Source of the DNA: Kribbella sindirgiensis
Lineage (GTDB): Bacteria > Actinomycetota > Actinomycetes > Propionibacteriales > Kribbellaceae
Assembly (NCBI RefSeq): GCF_004331435.1
Contig: NZ_SJKA01000001.1
Span: forward strand, 744,001-808,000
Direction of reading: 5' to 3'
DNA length: 64,000 nt
The first letter of the stretch is position 1. Each line of letters begins with the position of its first letter. A model generated the notes under the pieces. It searched no databases. It was not told the origin of the DNA and saw only the letters and a list, made by a program, of their open reading frames with translations. Shown here in pieces: positions 51,304 through 60,193 of this stretch. A program made the position numbers and the translations under genes.

Positions 51304-54300
51304 TCACACGCCGTTGGCACTGTCCTCCAGATCCGGCCTCTCGCCATTCGACCGAGCGCGCTCGACCACTTCGTCCGGTGTCAGCGGACTCGGTGGATGG
51401 TAGCTGAGGCACATCGGAACCTTGATCCGCTCGAATTCAGCCCCCTCGCCGGCCGCGTAGAAGTGACCGGTAGGAAGTCGGGCGATGTCGTCGACCCGTC
51501 CGCCCTTGGCCTTGGCGAGCTCAGTGGCCGCGTTGATCTGCGTCCCTGAATTCAGCAAGCCGAAGAACTGCGTGGTGGCGTTGCCGGGAATCCGGTTGTG
51601 CAGCCCCCGAGGAGCTTGAGTGGCAAAGACCAGGCCGAGTCCGTACTTCCGTGCCTGAGCGGCCAGCGCAAGCGTGCTCGCTGTACACGCTGTTGCCGCG
51701 CCGGACGGTGCGTAGGTCTGAGCTTCGTCCATCACCAGCAGCCCGCCCAGAGGCCGATCGCCGGCCGGGTTCCGTTTGATCCAGGCGAACAGTGCCATCT
51801 GAAGCTGGTTGACGAAGCTCTGCCGCTGCTCCTCGCTGGGAAGCCCGACGAAGCTGATCACCGAGACCCGGGCGCGGTAGCCGTTGACGGGAGTGAGGAG
51901 GATGCCCGGATCCAGCGCCTGGCCGGCTCCGCCGAACAGCGGATCGTTCACCATCTCCACGTTCAACGCCTCGGCGATGTCGGCGGCGACCTTCTGCGCA
52001 CTGCGAACGCGGCTGATTCCGATCGGCAGGTCGGAGAGGAGATCGACGAAGGCATTGAGGTCCTTGCCGCCGCGGCGAGCAAAGTACCGCAGGGCCTCGG
52101 TGAGCACTGCTTGCCCAGTCTTGACCTTCCGGCCGGTCAGTTGAGTCCTCGGTACGAGACCCGCGACCGCCGCGTCGACGGCGTCGCTGAACTCGTCTGC
52201 GTCCTCCAAGACATCGGAGAAGTCAGGAAGCGGCCGGAACGCCAGCGGACGTCCTCGCGCTCGCCGCGGCGTCCACACGACGACCTCCGTGCCAGCCAGG
52301 TAGGCGCGAGCCTTGTCCGGGTCACCGGGTCCCCAGCCGCTGGGCGGGTCCGGCCAGGCATCTCCCAAGCGGGCGAGGTCGTTGTTCGGATCGAGCACTA
52401 TCGAGGAGACACCGTGCAGGGCACATTCTTCGATCAGCCGGCGGAGCAGCACTGTCTTCCCCGATCCGGATCCGGCGAACGCAACCGCGTGCTTGCGCAG
52501 CTGTTCCAGCGGTACGGCGAACGGCCGGGGCCTGCTCGTGCTAAGCCCGATCGGCACCTCAGGGGCTGCCGCCACTGGATCGGCCAGACCGGCCACCGGG
52601 GAAGGCGCGGTTGTTCTATCGGACGTCGCCGACCTGGCTCTGCGAGCTCGTGCCGTCGGCCGGGTGTCCGTTGGCGGTTCGCCTGCCCTCGGATCGGTGC
52701 CGCCGAAGACGCGCCGGAACAGTTCGGACGAGCTGGCCGGTCTGCGCGCGGCCAGCCATTGGAGGAAGCCGGGATCCGGATGCCGACGCAGCGCGTCCAG
52801 TGCCGCGAAGGTCTTCAGATCCTCGACGGTGATCGGCAGCGACAAACCACCAGCGGCGGTGAACTCCGCGATCTCCTCGCGCGTCTTGGGCCCACTCGAC
52901 CACCGGGTGTTCCGCAGGATCACCAGCTGGCGCTTGCTGACGCCCTCTTCGAGTCCGGCCTCCGTACGCGCGGCACGCAACCTCGTCAGCGCAGCTCGGG
53001 CGTGCTCGGTCGCGATCGCCCGGAAGCACCAATGCATCTCGTCGTCGGTCTGCTCGTCGAGCGTTCTTCGCAGCCGCGCATGCAGCGCGGGCTTTGGTCC
53101 GGGTGCTGGATCGAGTTCGAAATCCTGTCCGTCGTCGCCGAGCTCGGCGATGTAGGAGGTGAGCGCCGCGGCCAAGAGCACAGGCACCTGCTGGTCCTCG
53201 GTCTGATGGTCGAGTGCTCCGCTGATGTCGGCGGCGTCGCGGAGCTCCGCGAACCTGGCGTCGAGTCGGCTCAGTCCGGTCGGCGCAGTGTGCTTGCCGG
53301 GACGAGCGGGTTCTGGCTCCGGCTGCTCGTCGAGACTGGCGAGCTCCGTCAGGCTGTCGCTCTCCAGGCATCGTCTGACGTGACTGTCGACCCGTTGCAG
53401 GAGCCGTCGCGGTGTGAAGTCGCGTGCGCCGTCGTTGGCGAAGGCCGAAGGCAGGATCGGCCAGGTCGGGTACGGCGGTTCGAAATCTGCCGCGGCGTAC
53501 AACGGGGCTAGCCGGCGCGCGATCAGATCGTTGGCGATCTGCGCATCCGGTAGCTGGCTTTGCATGGTGACGACGCGGAAGCGGTCTGCGGCCGGGCTGG
53601 TGGCCACGGTGTTGATCAGCCGCCAGGTGGCCGGTATGCAGGCCACCACAGTCAGCGTCCGCTGCGTCGACTCGCGAAGCTCCATGAGTCCGTCGGCGAG
53701 CTCGTTGACCAGACGGTTCCGTGCTTCCTGAGCCCCCGTCTTGTCGGTGCGACCGGTCGACACCTGCGCCATCACGCTGTCGATCTGGTCGACGGCCAGG
53801 ACGGTCGGACCGGTGAGTGCGAGCAGCCGCGACAAGTCGCCCAGGATCTGCTGTGGCAGGCGGCGTCCCCGGCGGAATCCCCACGTGTCGCGGTCTTTGT
53901 CCTCGACATCGCCGTCCAGCTCGAAGTAGCTGTAGCCGATCTCCTGCGCTGCGGGGTCCGGGCTCCGGTAGAGAACGAGCGCCCGCGCGGTGTTCTGGCA
54001 GTCGGCCCCGACCCTGGCGTCGATGCGTTTCAGTCCGGCGACGAACGCGTCGAGATCGACGCGGGTGGCGGCGCGATCACCGCGCAGGGTCGCCTGTAGG
54101 TCGGCATCGAGATCGGCCTGTTCGCCAAGCCGTCGCAGCAACACCGTGAGCTGATCGCCTTGGCCCGGGTGAAATCCGTCGAGGATGCCCCGGACGGCGC
54201 TTGGCCAGAAGGACGCGCCGTTCACCAACTTGATCAGGAAGAAGTAGCCCTCGGTCCCCTGAACCCGTTGTCTCACCCAGCCGAGTAGGTGAGTCTTGCC

Positions 54301-54504
54301 GACACCCTTCTCACCTTCGAGAGCGATCCCGATGGGACTCCCGCCGGTACTGCGACGTGCGGCGGCGACGGAGGCGAGCACAGTCTGGACGACATTGGCG
54401 TGCAATCGGTCGACGTGATGCTCGGCGGGACTCCAGATCGCGTCCGGTGTCACCGCCCAGTTGAACTGGACTGCGGCGAGTGCGGCTCGCTCTGCGTTCT
54501 TCAT
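51304..54504 (-). CDS. Two-module ATPase: AAA plus HerA/FtsK-like motor
   Basis: A 1066-aa protein of unknown specific function. Module 1 (about residues 40-380): P-loop GEKGVGKT (64-71) and Walker B VLAVDQID (235-242), Orc/Cdc6-like. A helical middle region follows. Module 2 (about 655-1030): P-loop GSGSGKT (678-684), SIVLDPNNDL, Walker B GLLVMDEAQTYAP (921-933) and ATQAPRGLHNRIPGNATTQF, typical of HerA/VirB4-type DNA-pumping ATPases. ATG 54504 overlaps the stop of the next gene upstream. Last gene of a four-gene operon that starts with a nuclease-like protein, so a DNA-targeting defence machine is the best guess (inference). Confidence 0.7.
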   Translation of the reverse strand: MKNAERAALAAVQFNWAVTPDAIWSPAEHHVDRLHANVVQTVLASVAAARRSTGGSPIGIALEGEKGVGKTHLLGWVRQRVQGTEGYFFLIKLVNGASFWPSAVRGILDGFHPGQGDQLTVLLRRLGEQADLDADLQATLRGDRAATRVDLDAFVAGLKRIDARVGADCQNTARALVLYRSPDPAAQEIGYSYFELDGDVEDKDRDTWGFRRGRRLPQQILGDLSRLLALTGPTVLAVDQIDSVMAQVSTGRTDKTGAQEARNRLVNELADGLMELRESTQRTLTVVACIPATWRLINTVATSPAADRFRVVTMQSQLPDAQIANDLIARRLAPLYAAADFEPPYPTWPILPSAFANDGARDFTPRRLLQRVDSHVRRCLESDSLTELASLDEQPEPEPARPGKHTAPTGLSRLDARFAELRDAADISGALDHQTEDQQVPVLLAAALTSYIAELGDDGQDFELDPAPGPKPALHARLRRTLDEQTDDEMHWCFRAIATEHARAALTRLRAARTEAGLEEGVSKRQLVILRNTRWSSGPKTREEIAEFTAAGGLSLPITVEDLKTFAALDALRRHPDPGFLQWLAARRPASSSELFRRVFGGTDPRAGEPPTDTRPTARARRARSATSDRTTAPSPVAGLADPVAAAPEVPIGLSTSRPRPFAVPLEQLRKHAVAFAGSGSGKTVLLRRLIEECALHGVSSIVLDPNNDLARLGDAWPDPPSGWGPGDPDKARAYLAGTEVVVWTPRRARGRPLAFRPLPDFSDVLEDADEFSDAVDAAVAGLVPRTQLTGRKVKTGQAVLTEALRYFARRGGKDLNAFVDLLSDLPIGISRVRSAQKVAADIAEALNVEMVNDPLFGGAGQALDPGILLTPVNGYRARVSVISFVGLPSEEQRQSFVNQLQMALFAWIKRNPAGDRPLGGLLVMDEAQTYAPSGAATACTASTLALAAQARKYGLGLVFATQAPRGLHNRIPGNATTQFFGLLNSGTQINAATELAKAKGGRVDDIARLPTGHFYAAGEGAEFERIKVPMCLSYHPPSPLTPDEVVERARSNGERPDLEDSANGV

Positions 54505-55118
54505 GGATTCTCGATCTTCAACAGGTGACGGCTGCTGCCGCCGAATCGAACGGCGGATTCGTGGTCGGCGTCGGTCAGCGCCTGCTGGTTCGCCTCGGCC
54601 TGGACGTGGATGCCGGGCTGTCGCGACAGCTGCTGCAGCGCCGAGTCGAGCTCTTCGCGAGCCACATCTGCCAGTTCGTTTCGCAGCGCGACCAGACCCA
54701 CCCACGGCAGGCCCGAGTCAGCGCTCAACGTGCGGTACGCCGATCTGATCCTCGTCTCGAGATCGGGTTCCGCGGCGGGGAACAGCTCGACCAGCCGCAG
54801 CCCTGTCCGCTGCAAGTACCGATGAAGGCCGGCGAGCAGCGCGTACAGCGCTCCACCGACGGAGCCGGCCCGTTCCGGTCGTTCCGCGCTCAGTTCGTTT
54901 TCGCACCACTTGGTCCCATCCTCCGTGAGTTCATGGACGAAGGAACGGCCCTCCTTCTGGCTGATCACGAGCTTGAGATCGTTCAGCTTGTACCGGCTCG
55001 CACCGTCGAGCGTTAGGCCCGCGGCTTCGCGCAGCTCGACGTTCGTGATTGGTCGTGCCTCGGCCAGCAGTGCGAGCAGGACGGCTCGCTCCTTCAGGGT
55101 CAGCGATTGAGCGGGCAC
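54501..55118 (-). CDS. Winged-helix-like protein of the HerA island (unrecognised)
   Basis: A 205-aa protein with no family I recognise. The first 80 residues look like a winged helix (LTLKERAVLLALLAEARPIT, NVELREAAGLTL, VHELTEDGTKWCENELS); the rest is helical. I prefer GTG 55118 because GGAGG stands 8 bases upstream; GTG 55169, overlapping the preceding stop (GTGA), gives 222 aa and is an alternative. It is co-translated with the HerA-like gene (ATGA) and may be its DNA- or regulator-binding partner. Confidence 0.55.
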   Translation of the reverse strand: MPAQSLTLKERAVLLALLAEARPITNVELREAAGLTLDGASRYKLNDLKLVISQKEGRSFVHELTEDGTKWCENELSAERPERAGSVGGALYALLAGLHRYLQRTGLRLVELFPAAEPDLETRIRSAYRTLSADSGLPWVGLVALRNELADVAREELDSALQQLSRQPGIHVQAEANQQALTDADHESAVRFGGSSRHLLKIENP

Positions 55119-55165
55119 AGGTCGGTCCTCCGGTGGGATCTGTCGCTTTGATCGGGTACGTCGGC

Positions 55166-56266
55166 TCACTGCAGGTCCTGCTCGTCGACGATGCGCACGC
55201 CGTCGGGGTCGGCGATCATCCGGACGTTCTTCTCGCGGCTGGTCCACAGGCCGTTGATCGCGAGCCTGGTGTGGGTGCGATGAGCTGAGAGCGCGATCTC
55301 GTAGGTCTCCTGGTCGGGAAGCCGGATCCACACGGGCCTCGTCACTGGTCGGCGGTCCCCGATGGCCAATCGACCGCGAACCCTCACCCGGCGCCGGTCG
55401 TCCCCTGTCTCGCTGTCGTGGAGTGCTTCGACCAGGCCCGTGATCACGGCCGGGCCCGGTTCTTCCGACGCCTTCGCGGCCACCGGGCGTGCTGTCGCGA
55501 GCTGCAGCCGTCGCGAGATGTCCTGGATGACCTCGCCGGCTCCGGGCGGGAACTCCACGACCTGATCGGGCACCTCGGACGGCACACCGCGACCCCAGCG
55601 GAACCCGAGCTGGAAGGGCATCGTCAGCTGCTCGCCGGCCAATGTGCTCAGCGCTGTGCAGAACTCCGGTCCGACCGCCGTCCCAGGATTGCGATCCGGC
55701 CGGGTTAGGGCCTGTCGCACAGCAATTGCTGATTGGAAGACGTGTAGCAGCACTTGTCGACCGACTGGTGTTGCGTCGGCTTCGACCTGGATCGGTACGA
55801 GAAACGCCCAGGCGATCTGCTGAGCGGTCACGGTGCCGAGTTGAACTCCTCCGAGCAGCTCGGATACCGCGTGCGTCGTACCGCGCTCGAATCTCGGTGC
55901 GGCCAGCACGTCCGAGGCTGCCGTACGCAGCATCTCCTGGATCCCCTGCAGTGCGTTGAGGCCGGACGGAAGCGGTACGAAACCTTCCGGACCGCTGCTC
56001 GCGGGAGCCTGGTAAATGGCTGCGTCGACGAGTGGGTAGGCGATCTCGCGGGCGATCTCATCAGCTGAGCGATTCTCTACATGCTCCAGCGCGTCCAGGA
56101 GCTCGCGGAGCCGTGCGGCGCTGTCTCCCATTCCGTCGCGAGGTGGCACAAGCACCTCGTCCGCACCGTTTGACCAGATCGCGGCACCGTGCCACGTGCG
56201 TTCCGTGCGGGACCAGCCTGCGTCCGCCAGGTAGTCGTTGACCTCGGTGATGCCGAATTCGGTCAT
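55166..56266 (-). CDS. Unknown 366-aa protein of the HerA island
   Basis: No family recognised. It is a soluble, mixed alpha/beta protein with no membrane segment or obvious catalytic motif; a C-terminal third (VRVRGRLAIGDRRPVTRPVW, LPDQETYEIALSAHRTH) looks like a beta-rich domain. Its ATG overlaps the stop of the DUF4365 gene (ATGA) and its stop overlaps or precedes the winged-helix gene, so it belongs to the operon. Function can only be inferred from neighbours. Confidence 0.55.
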   Translation of the reverse strand: MTEFGITEVNDYLADAGWSRTERTWHGAAIWSNGADEVLVPPRDGMGDSAARLRELLDALEHVENRSADEIAREIAYPLVDAAIYQAPASSGPEGFVPLPSGLNALQGIQEMLRTAASDVLAAPRFERGTTHAVSELLGGVQLGTVTAQQIAWAFLVPIQVEADATPVGRQVLLHVFQSAIAVRQALTRPDRNPGTAVGPEFCTALSTLAGEQLTMPFQLGFRWGRGVPSEVPDQVVEFPPGAGEVIQDISRRLQLATARPVAAKASEEPGPAVITGLVEALHDSETGDDRRRVRVRGRLAIGDRRPVTRPVWIRLPDQETYEIALSAHRTHTRLAINGLWTSREKNVRMIADPDGVRIVDEQDLQ

Positions 56267-56793
56267 GCGGAGTCCTGGGTCGACTGGGTCGCACCGCCGG
56301 TTTCCCCGGTGATCAGGTGCCGCAGCGTGGTCACCGTCAGCACGTTGGCCGTCGGCACGGCGACTCGGATCCGCCTGTCGCTCCTCGGTTCGTCGATCGG
56401 CGTGTGGTCCCGGAGCGAGACGTAGTAGCCGACATCCCGAAGGAGTAGGCCGCCGGTGTCGAGGGCGGCGTACTCATCAGCTCGCTTCGGCACGATCACG
56501 AGGAACAGATAGCGATGCACGAGAAAGTCGGGCCCGGCGAGTCGATTGAACTGTGACTGGTTCAGTCCGTCGAAGTCGAACGCGGCGGCGCGACGCCTGG
56601 GGCGTGAGGTGGTCTTGACTTGTACGTCGATCCGTGGGGACCAGCCGAAAGCCGAGCGTCCCGGGAACTTGATGCACAGGTCGATGCCGTCGTGGTCGAC
56701 GTCGTCCTTCGAGACCAGCAGACCGGCCGCGGATGCAAGAACGCGGACGTAGTCTTCGCCGAACTTGCCCTGGTGAACAAGCGCATCAAGCAT
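56263..56793 (-). CDS. DUF4365 nuclease-like protein, first gene of the HerA island
   Basis: A 176-aa DUF4365 protein. QGKFGEDYVRVLASAAGL holds E13, and VDHDGIDLCIKF then IDVQVKTTS supply D38, Q58 and K60, the D-x(n)-QxK pattern of a PD-(D/E)XK nuclease. DUF4365 proteins occur as small stand-alone putative restriction-like nucleases. ATG 56793 is the first codon of the operon. It would be the DNA-cutting effector of the island if this is a defence system. Nuclease activity is inferred. Confidence 0.68.
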   Translation of the reverse strand: MLDALVHQGKFGEDYVRVLASAAGLLVSKDDVDHDGIDLCIKFPGRSAFGWSPRIDVQVKTTSRPRRRAAAFDFDGLNQSQFNRLAGPDFLVHRYLFLVIVPKRADEYAALDTGGLLLRDVGYYVSLRDHTPIDEPRSDRRIRVAVPTANVLTVTTLRHLITGETGGATQSTQDSA

Positions 56794-56844
56794 TCGACCC
56801 CCGGAACGCTGCCGTGCCTATCCCCCGCGATCCCTGTCTGAGTT

Positions 56845-56860
56845 CGACCCTATGGGGTCG
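56845..56860. promoter_or_regulatory. Palindrome CGACCC-4-GGGTCG upstream of the HerA island
   Basis: Exact 6-base arms (56845-56850, 56855-56860) 52 bases before the DUF4365 start. Short stem, no T-run: an operator is more likely than a terminator. No regulator gene in the island recommends itself. Confidence 0.35.
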
Positions 56861-56892
56861 CGCTCCTGTTGTCAGCCGGTGGCGTTTCGTGC

Positions 56893-57546
56893 TCAGCCGA
56901 CCAGCAGGGCCTCGGACCCCACGGGCTTGAAACCGGCTGCCAGGAAGGTTCGCATCGATGCGGCGTTGCCTGGAGTGATCTGGGCCCAGACGGATGCGTC
57001 TGAGCCGATCAGCGCGCGAGCGGTGCGGGCCAGCCGGCGGCCGTTGCCGTGGTCGCGGGCCTCCGGCGGCACCTCGATCGCGCATTCCAGCCGGCCGGCG
57101 AGGCCGTGGCCGATCACCACGAGCCCGCGGTGCGGGTCGCCGTACACCCGGACGTCGTCGCGGTACCGCAACGCGTGTTCGACCCGTGGATGCTCGGGGT
57201 CGACGAGCTCGGTCAGGCCCGCAAGCGCGGCGTCGCGCGGCGCCGGATCGGTGAGGGCCGGCGCGAGCAGCATCGCGTCGATCGTGTTGACCTGGCGACC
57301 GGTGAACTCCTGCAGCGCGGCGAGGAACCGCGGGCTGGTCGGCGCGAACGGATCGCCGTCCGGGACCCGCTGCGCGACCCACGCCGGATCGATGTCCGCG
57401 GCGATCACGATGTGGCCGGTGAACGCGACCACGCACGACCCCCGCTCCGACGGCGCGGGGACGACGGTGAGCCCGAGATCCGGGGGCGGGAACGCGCCGC
57501 GCTCGACGCCCCGCAGAATGGCAGCAAGAGATGTCATCACGAGCAT
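56893..57546 (-). CDS. GNAT-like N-acetyltransferase
   Basis: About 214-217 aa. The C-terminal half is GNAT-like: EVPPEARDHGNGRRLARTAR holds the acetyl-CoA loop (RDHGNGR), and WAQITPGNAASMRTFLAAGFKPVGSE the late strand and helix. The N-terminal half is less typical but similar to other actinobacterial GNATs with a duplicated fold. ATG 57537 (three codons in) is an equally likely start. Divergent from HMG-CoA lyase with 43 bases between. Confidence 0.68.
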   Translation of the reverse strand: MLVMTSLAAILRGVERGAFPPPDLGLTVVPAPSERGSCVVAFTGHIVIAADIDPAWVAQRVPDGDPFAPTSPRFLAALQEFTGRQVNTIDAMLLAPALTDPAPRDAALAGLTELVDPEHPRVEHALRYRDDVRVYGDPHRGLVVIGHGLAGRLECAIEVPPEARDHGNGRRLARTARALIGSDASVWAQITPGNAASMRTFLAAGFKPVGSEALLVG

Positions 57547-57589
57547 TGTCGCGGAGATCCCGTGTCAGGCTCGCAGAGGAGGCGACAGG

Positions 57590-58516
57590 ATGCGCGAACC
57601 GCAGCTGGTGAAGGCCGACGGACTGCCCGACCGGGTCACGATCTACGAGGTCGGGCCGCGTGACGGGCTGCAGAACGAGTCGGCGATCGTCGACGTCGCG
57701 GTCAAGGCCGAGTTCATCCGGCGACTGTTCGACGCGGGTCTGACGACGGTCGAGACGACGAGCTTCGTGCACCCGAAATGGGTCCCGCAGCTGGCTGACG
57801 CGGCCGAGCTGCTCGACCACCTGGAACTGCCGGACGGCGTCCGTGCCCCGGTCCTGGTCCCGAACGAGCGCGGCCTCGACCGTGCGCTCGCAGCCGGGGT
57901 CGGGGAAATTGCGATCTTCGCGAGCGCGACCGAGACGTTCGCGGCGAAGAACCTCAACTCGACGCTCGACGACCAGTTCGCGATGTTCACGCCGACGATC
58001 CAGCGGGCGCTCGCCGAGGGTCTGTCGGTGCGTGGGTACGTGTCGATGTGTTACGGCGACCCGTGGGAGGGCGACGTACCGATCGACCAGGTGGTCAAGG
58101 TCGGTGCGCGGCTGGTCGACCTCGGGTGCCACGAACTGTCGCTCGGCGACACGATCGGTGTCGCGACGCCGGGCCAGGTAAGTGCGCTGATCGCCGCGTT
58201 CGGTGCGGCCGGGGTGGATGTGGACAAGTTGGCGGTGCATTTCCACGACACGTATGGGCAGGCGCTCGCCAACACGCTCACCGCGCTGCGCGACGGTGTG
58301 ACCACGGTCGACAGCTCCGCCGGCGGGCTGGGCGGCTGCCCGTACGCCGAGAGCGCGACCGGCAACCTCGCCACCGAGGACCTCTTGTGGCAACTCAACG
58401 GCCTCGGCATCGAAACCGGCGTCGACCTGGAGAAACTCGTTTCCACCAGCGCCTGGATGGCCGAACAACTCGGCAAACCGTCGCCGAGCCGAGTAGTGCA
58501 GGCCCTCGCGGGCTGA
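57590..58516 (+). CDS. Hydroxymethylglutaryl-CoA lyase
   Basis: A 308-aa TIM-barrel lyase that splits HMG-CoA into acetoacetate and acetyl-CoA, the last step of leucine and of some terpenoid catabolism. Family motifs are intact: YEVGPRDGLQNE (metal Asp), TTSFVHPKWVPQLAD, SLGDTIGVATPGQV, the histidines of AVHFHDTYGQALAN and the signature GGLGGCPYAESATGN with the active-site cysteine. AGAGGAGG lies 8 bases before ATG 57590. No pathway genes adjoin, so it may serve the carboxylase operon at 20-31 kb. Confidence 0.88.
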   Translation: MREPQLVKADGLPDRVTIYEVGPRDGLQNESAIVDVAVKAEFIRRLFDAGLTTVETTSFVHPKWVPQLADAAELLDHLELPDGVRAPVLVPNERGLDRALAAGVGEIAIFASATETFAAKNLNSTLDDQFAMFTPTIQRALAEGLSVRGYVSMCYGDPWEGDVPIDQVVKVGARLVDLGCHELSLGDTIGVATPGQVSALIAAFGAAGVDVDKLAVHFHDTYGQALANTLTALRDGVTTVDSSAGGLGGCPYAESATGNLATEDLLWQLNGLGIETGVDLEKLVSTSAWMAEQLGKPSPSRVVQALAG

Positions 58517-58534
58517 AAACCGGCTGAAACTGTC

Positions 58535-58550
58535 GGTGGCGCCTGCCACC
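58535..58550. promoter_or_regulatory. Palindrome GGTGGC-GCCT-GCCACC before the HTH regulator
   Basis: 6-base arms (58535-58540, 58545-58550) end 8 bases before GTG 58559. HTH regulators of this family in actinobacteria often have a GGC-rich inverted repeat at this spot; an autoregulatory operator is inferred. Confidence 0.5.
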
Positions 58551-58558
58551 CTGGCTAG

Positions 58559-59391
58559 GTGAGTGCGCAGCGAGCTGAGCTCGGCGAGTTCTTGAAGGCT
58601 CGGAGGGCGCGGGTGACGCCGGAGGACGTCGGCCTGCCCAGCGGCGGGCGGCGGCGGACGCCTGGGTTGCGGCGGGAGGAGCTGGCGCTGCTCGCCGGTG
58701 TCGGCGTGACTTGGTACACGTGGCTCGAGCAGGGACGGCCGATCAACGCCAGCGGGCAGGTGCTGGACGCGGTCGCGTCGACGCTGCAGCTGACGCCGGT
58801 CGAGCGCGAGCACCTGTACCGGTTGGCCGAGGCGACGCCGGTGCGGTTGCCGCGGACGACGGACTGCGCGAGCGAGAGCGTGTTCGAAGAGATCGTGGCG
58901 GCGCTCGACCCGTTGCCCGCGGTGATCACGAACACCCGCTTCGACATCATCCGCGCGAACGAGGCGTACCACGACCTGTCCACGACTGGCACCAACTGCC
59001 CTGTATCCACAAGAACCTGCTCTGGTGCATCATCACCGAGCCGTCCGCCCGCGAGAAGTTACTGAACTACGACACCGAGGTCCCGTATCTCGTCGGCCGC
59101 CTGCGCTCGGCGTACGGCGAATACGTCGGCGACCCGGACTGGGAGACCGACCTCGAGCGGCTGCGGTCGATCTGCCCCGAGTTCGCCCAACTGTGGTCAC
59201 GCCACGAGGTCGCCGCCTGTACGCCGCGCCTCCGCCGCATCCGCAACCCGATCGCCGGAGAACTCCACCTGACCGTCACCGAACTGGCAGTGACGGCCCA
59301 CCCGGACCTGGTCCTCTACGTCGAGACCCCGGCCGACGACGAAACCCGAGCCAAACTCCAGCTCACCCGCGGGACGGCTACTGCTCGATAG
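58559..59391 (+). pseudogene. XRE/MmyB-like HTH regulator with a one-base frameshift
   Basis: Frame A (from 58559) gives an HTH domain, PGLRREELALLAGVGVTWYTWLEQG-like, up to RANEAYHDL; the rest (DWHQLPCIHKNLLWCIITEP to QLTRGTATAR) is in the next frame up to 59391. The junction, near 58977-58982 in CTGTCCACGAC, is best explained by a single missing base (YHDLFHDWH expected). Joined, it is a normal MmyB-like regulator of about 277 aa with a ligand-sensing C-terminal half. So either an inactivated gene or a sequencing error. Confidence 0.7.
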
Positions 59392-60073
59392 GCCGGCGGA
59401 TGCGCCGGACCAGGCTCTGGTCCGCGAACTGACCGACGCGGTACGTCGTCCAGCCGTCGACACCGGCGCCCACGGCGCCACCGAGCAGCGGGATCCGGCG
59501 GGTGACGGTCAACGCCATCCGCTTGCCGCTGATCCGCCCGATCAGCTCCGCGACGACCTCGCCGGAGATCTGGCGATCCAGCTCCGGGTCGAACACCGGC
59601 GCGGTCGCGATCGCGAGCGGGGACGAGACCAGGCTCGACTTCCGGAGCCGCGCCGCCACTCCCTCCTCACCGAGCAGACAGGTGATGACCGCCGTCCGGA
59701 CCCGTGGGTCGTCGAGGTCGTACCCGCGCAGGTGCGCGATGGCCGCGACCATCCGGCACTGGACGACCGCGAGACCGGTCAGGTTGGCCGGCAGCGCGAC
59801 GGGCAGGGTGACGAGACCGCCGATGCTGGTGACGAATCCCTGCACGCCGGCGAGCCGGATGTGCTGGTCGATCACTGCCTCGATCGCGTCCGTGACGTCG
59901 CCGTCGCATCGTTCGAGCTTGTTGTCGGCGATCCGCTCCGCGCCCGGGAACCGCTGGTACCCGTCGATCGCGATCTCGAGGATCTGACGCAACACGCCGC
60001 CCGCTGCCGTCGGGGCGAACCGCTGGGCGGCGGGCGCGAGACTACTGGCGACGAACCTGGCTACTCCGGCCAC
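59378..60073 (-). CDS. EcsC-family protein
   Basis: A 231-aa EcsC-type protein. Family blocks include ALPANLTGLAVVQCRMVAAI and VRTAVITCLLGEEG, followed by the Gly-rich IPLLGGAVGAGVDGWTTY, which probably lies at the membrane. EcsC is linked to ABC transporters in Bacillus, but the role is unresolved. GTG 60073 has AAGGAG 7 bases upstream; the longer open frame crosses the divergent aat gene. Its end overlaps the frameshifted regulator by 14 bases. Confidence 0.75.
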   Translation of the reverse strand: MAGVARFVASSLAPAAQRFAPTAAGGVLRQILEIAIDGYQRFPGAERIADNKLERCDGDVTDAIEAVIDQHIRLAGVQGFVTSIGGLVTLPVALPANLTGLAVVQCRMVAAIAHLRGYDLDDPRVRTAVITCLLGEEGVAARLRKSSLVSSPLAIATAPVFDPELDRQISGEVVAELIGRISGKRMALTVTRRIPLLGGAVGAGVDGWTTYRVGQFADQSLVRRIRRPIEQ

Positions 60074-60193
60074 GGTGCTCCTTCCCGCCCGGCCCCACGC
60101 GTCAGAACCCGGACGTGCCTCAACTGTACGTGGCTCGCCGGCCCGCGGCACTCGGGACAAACCCTGAGGTGTGCCCTGGTGCAGGATGGTGTC

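Noticed and set aside
51304..56793. Assigning the HerA island to BREX, Wadjet, Zorya, or Dnd/Dpt
   Set aside because: No PglX, PglZ, JetC/MukB-like, ZorA/B or DptG-like protein is present, and the gene sizes do not fit. Dpt shows only a loose functional parallel (separate AAA and HerA proteins).
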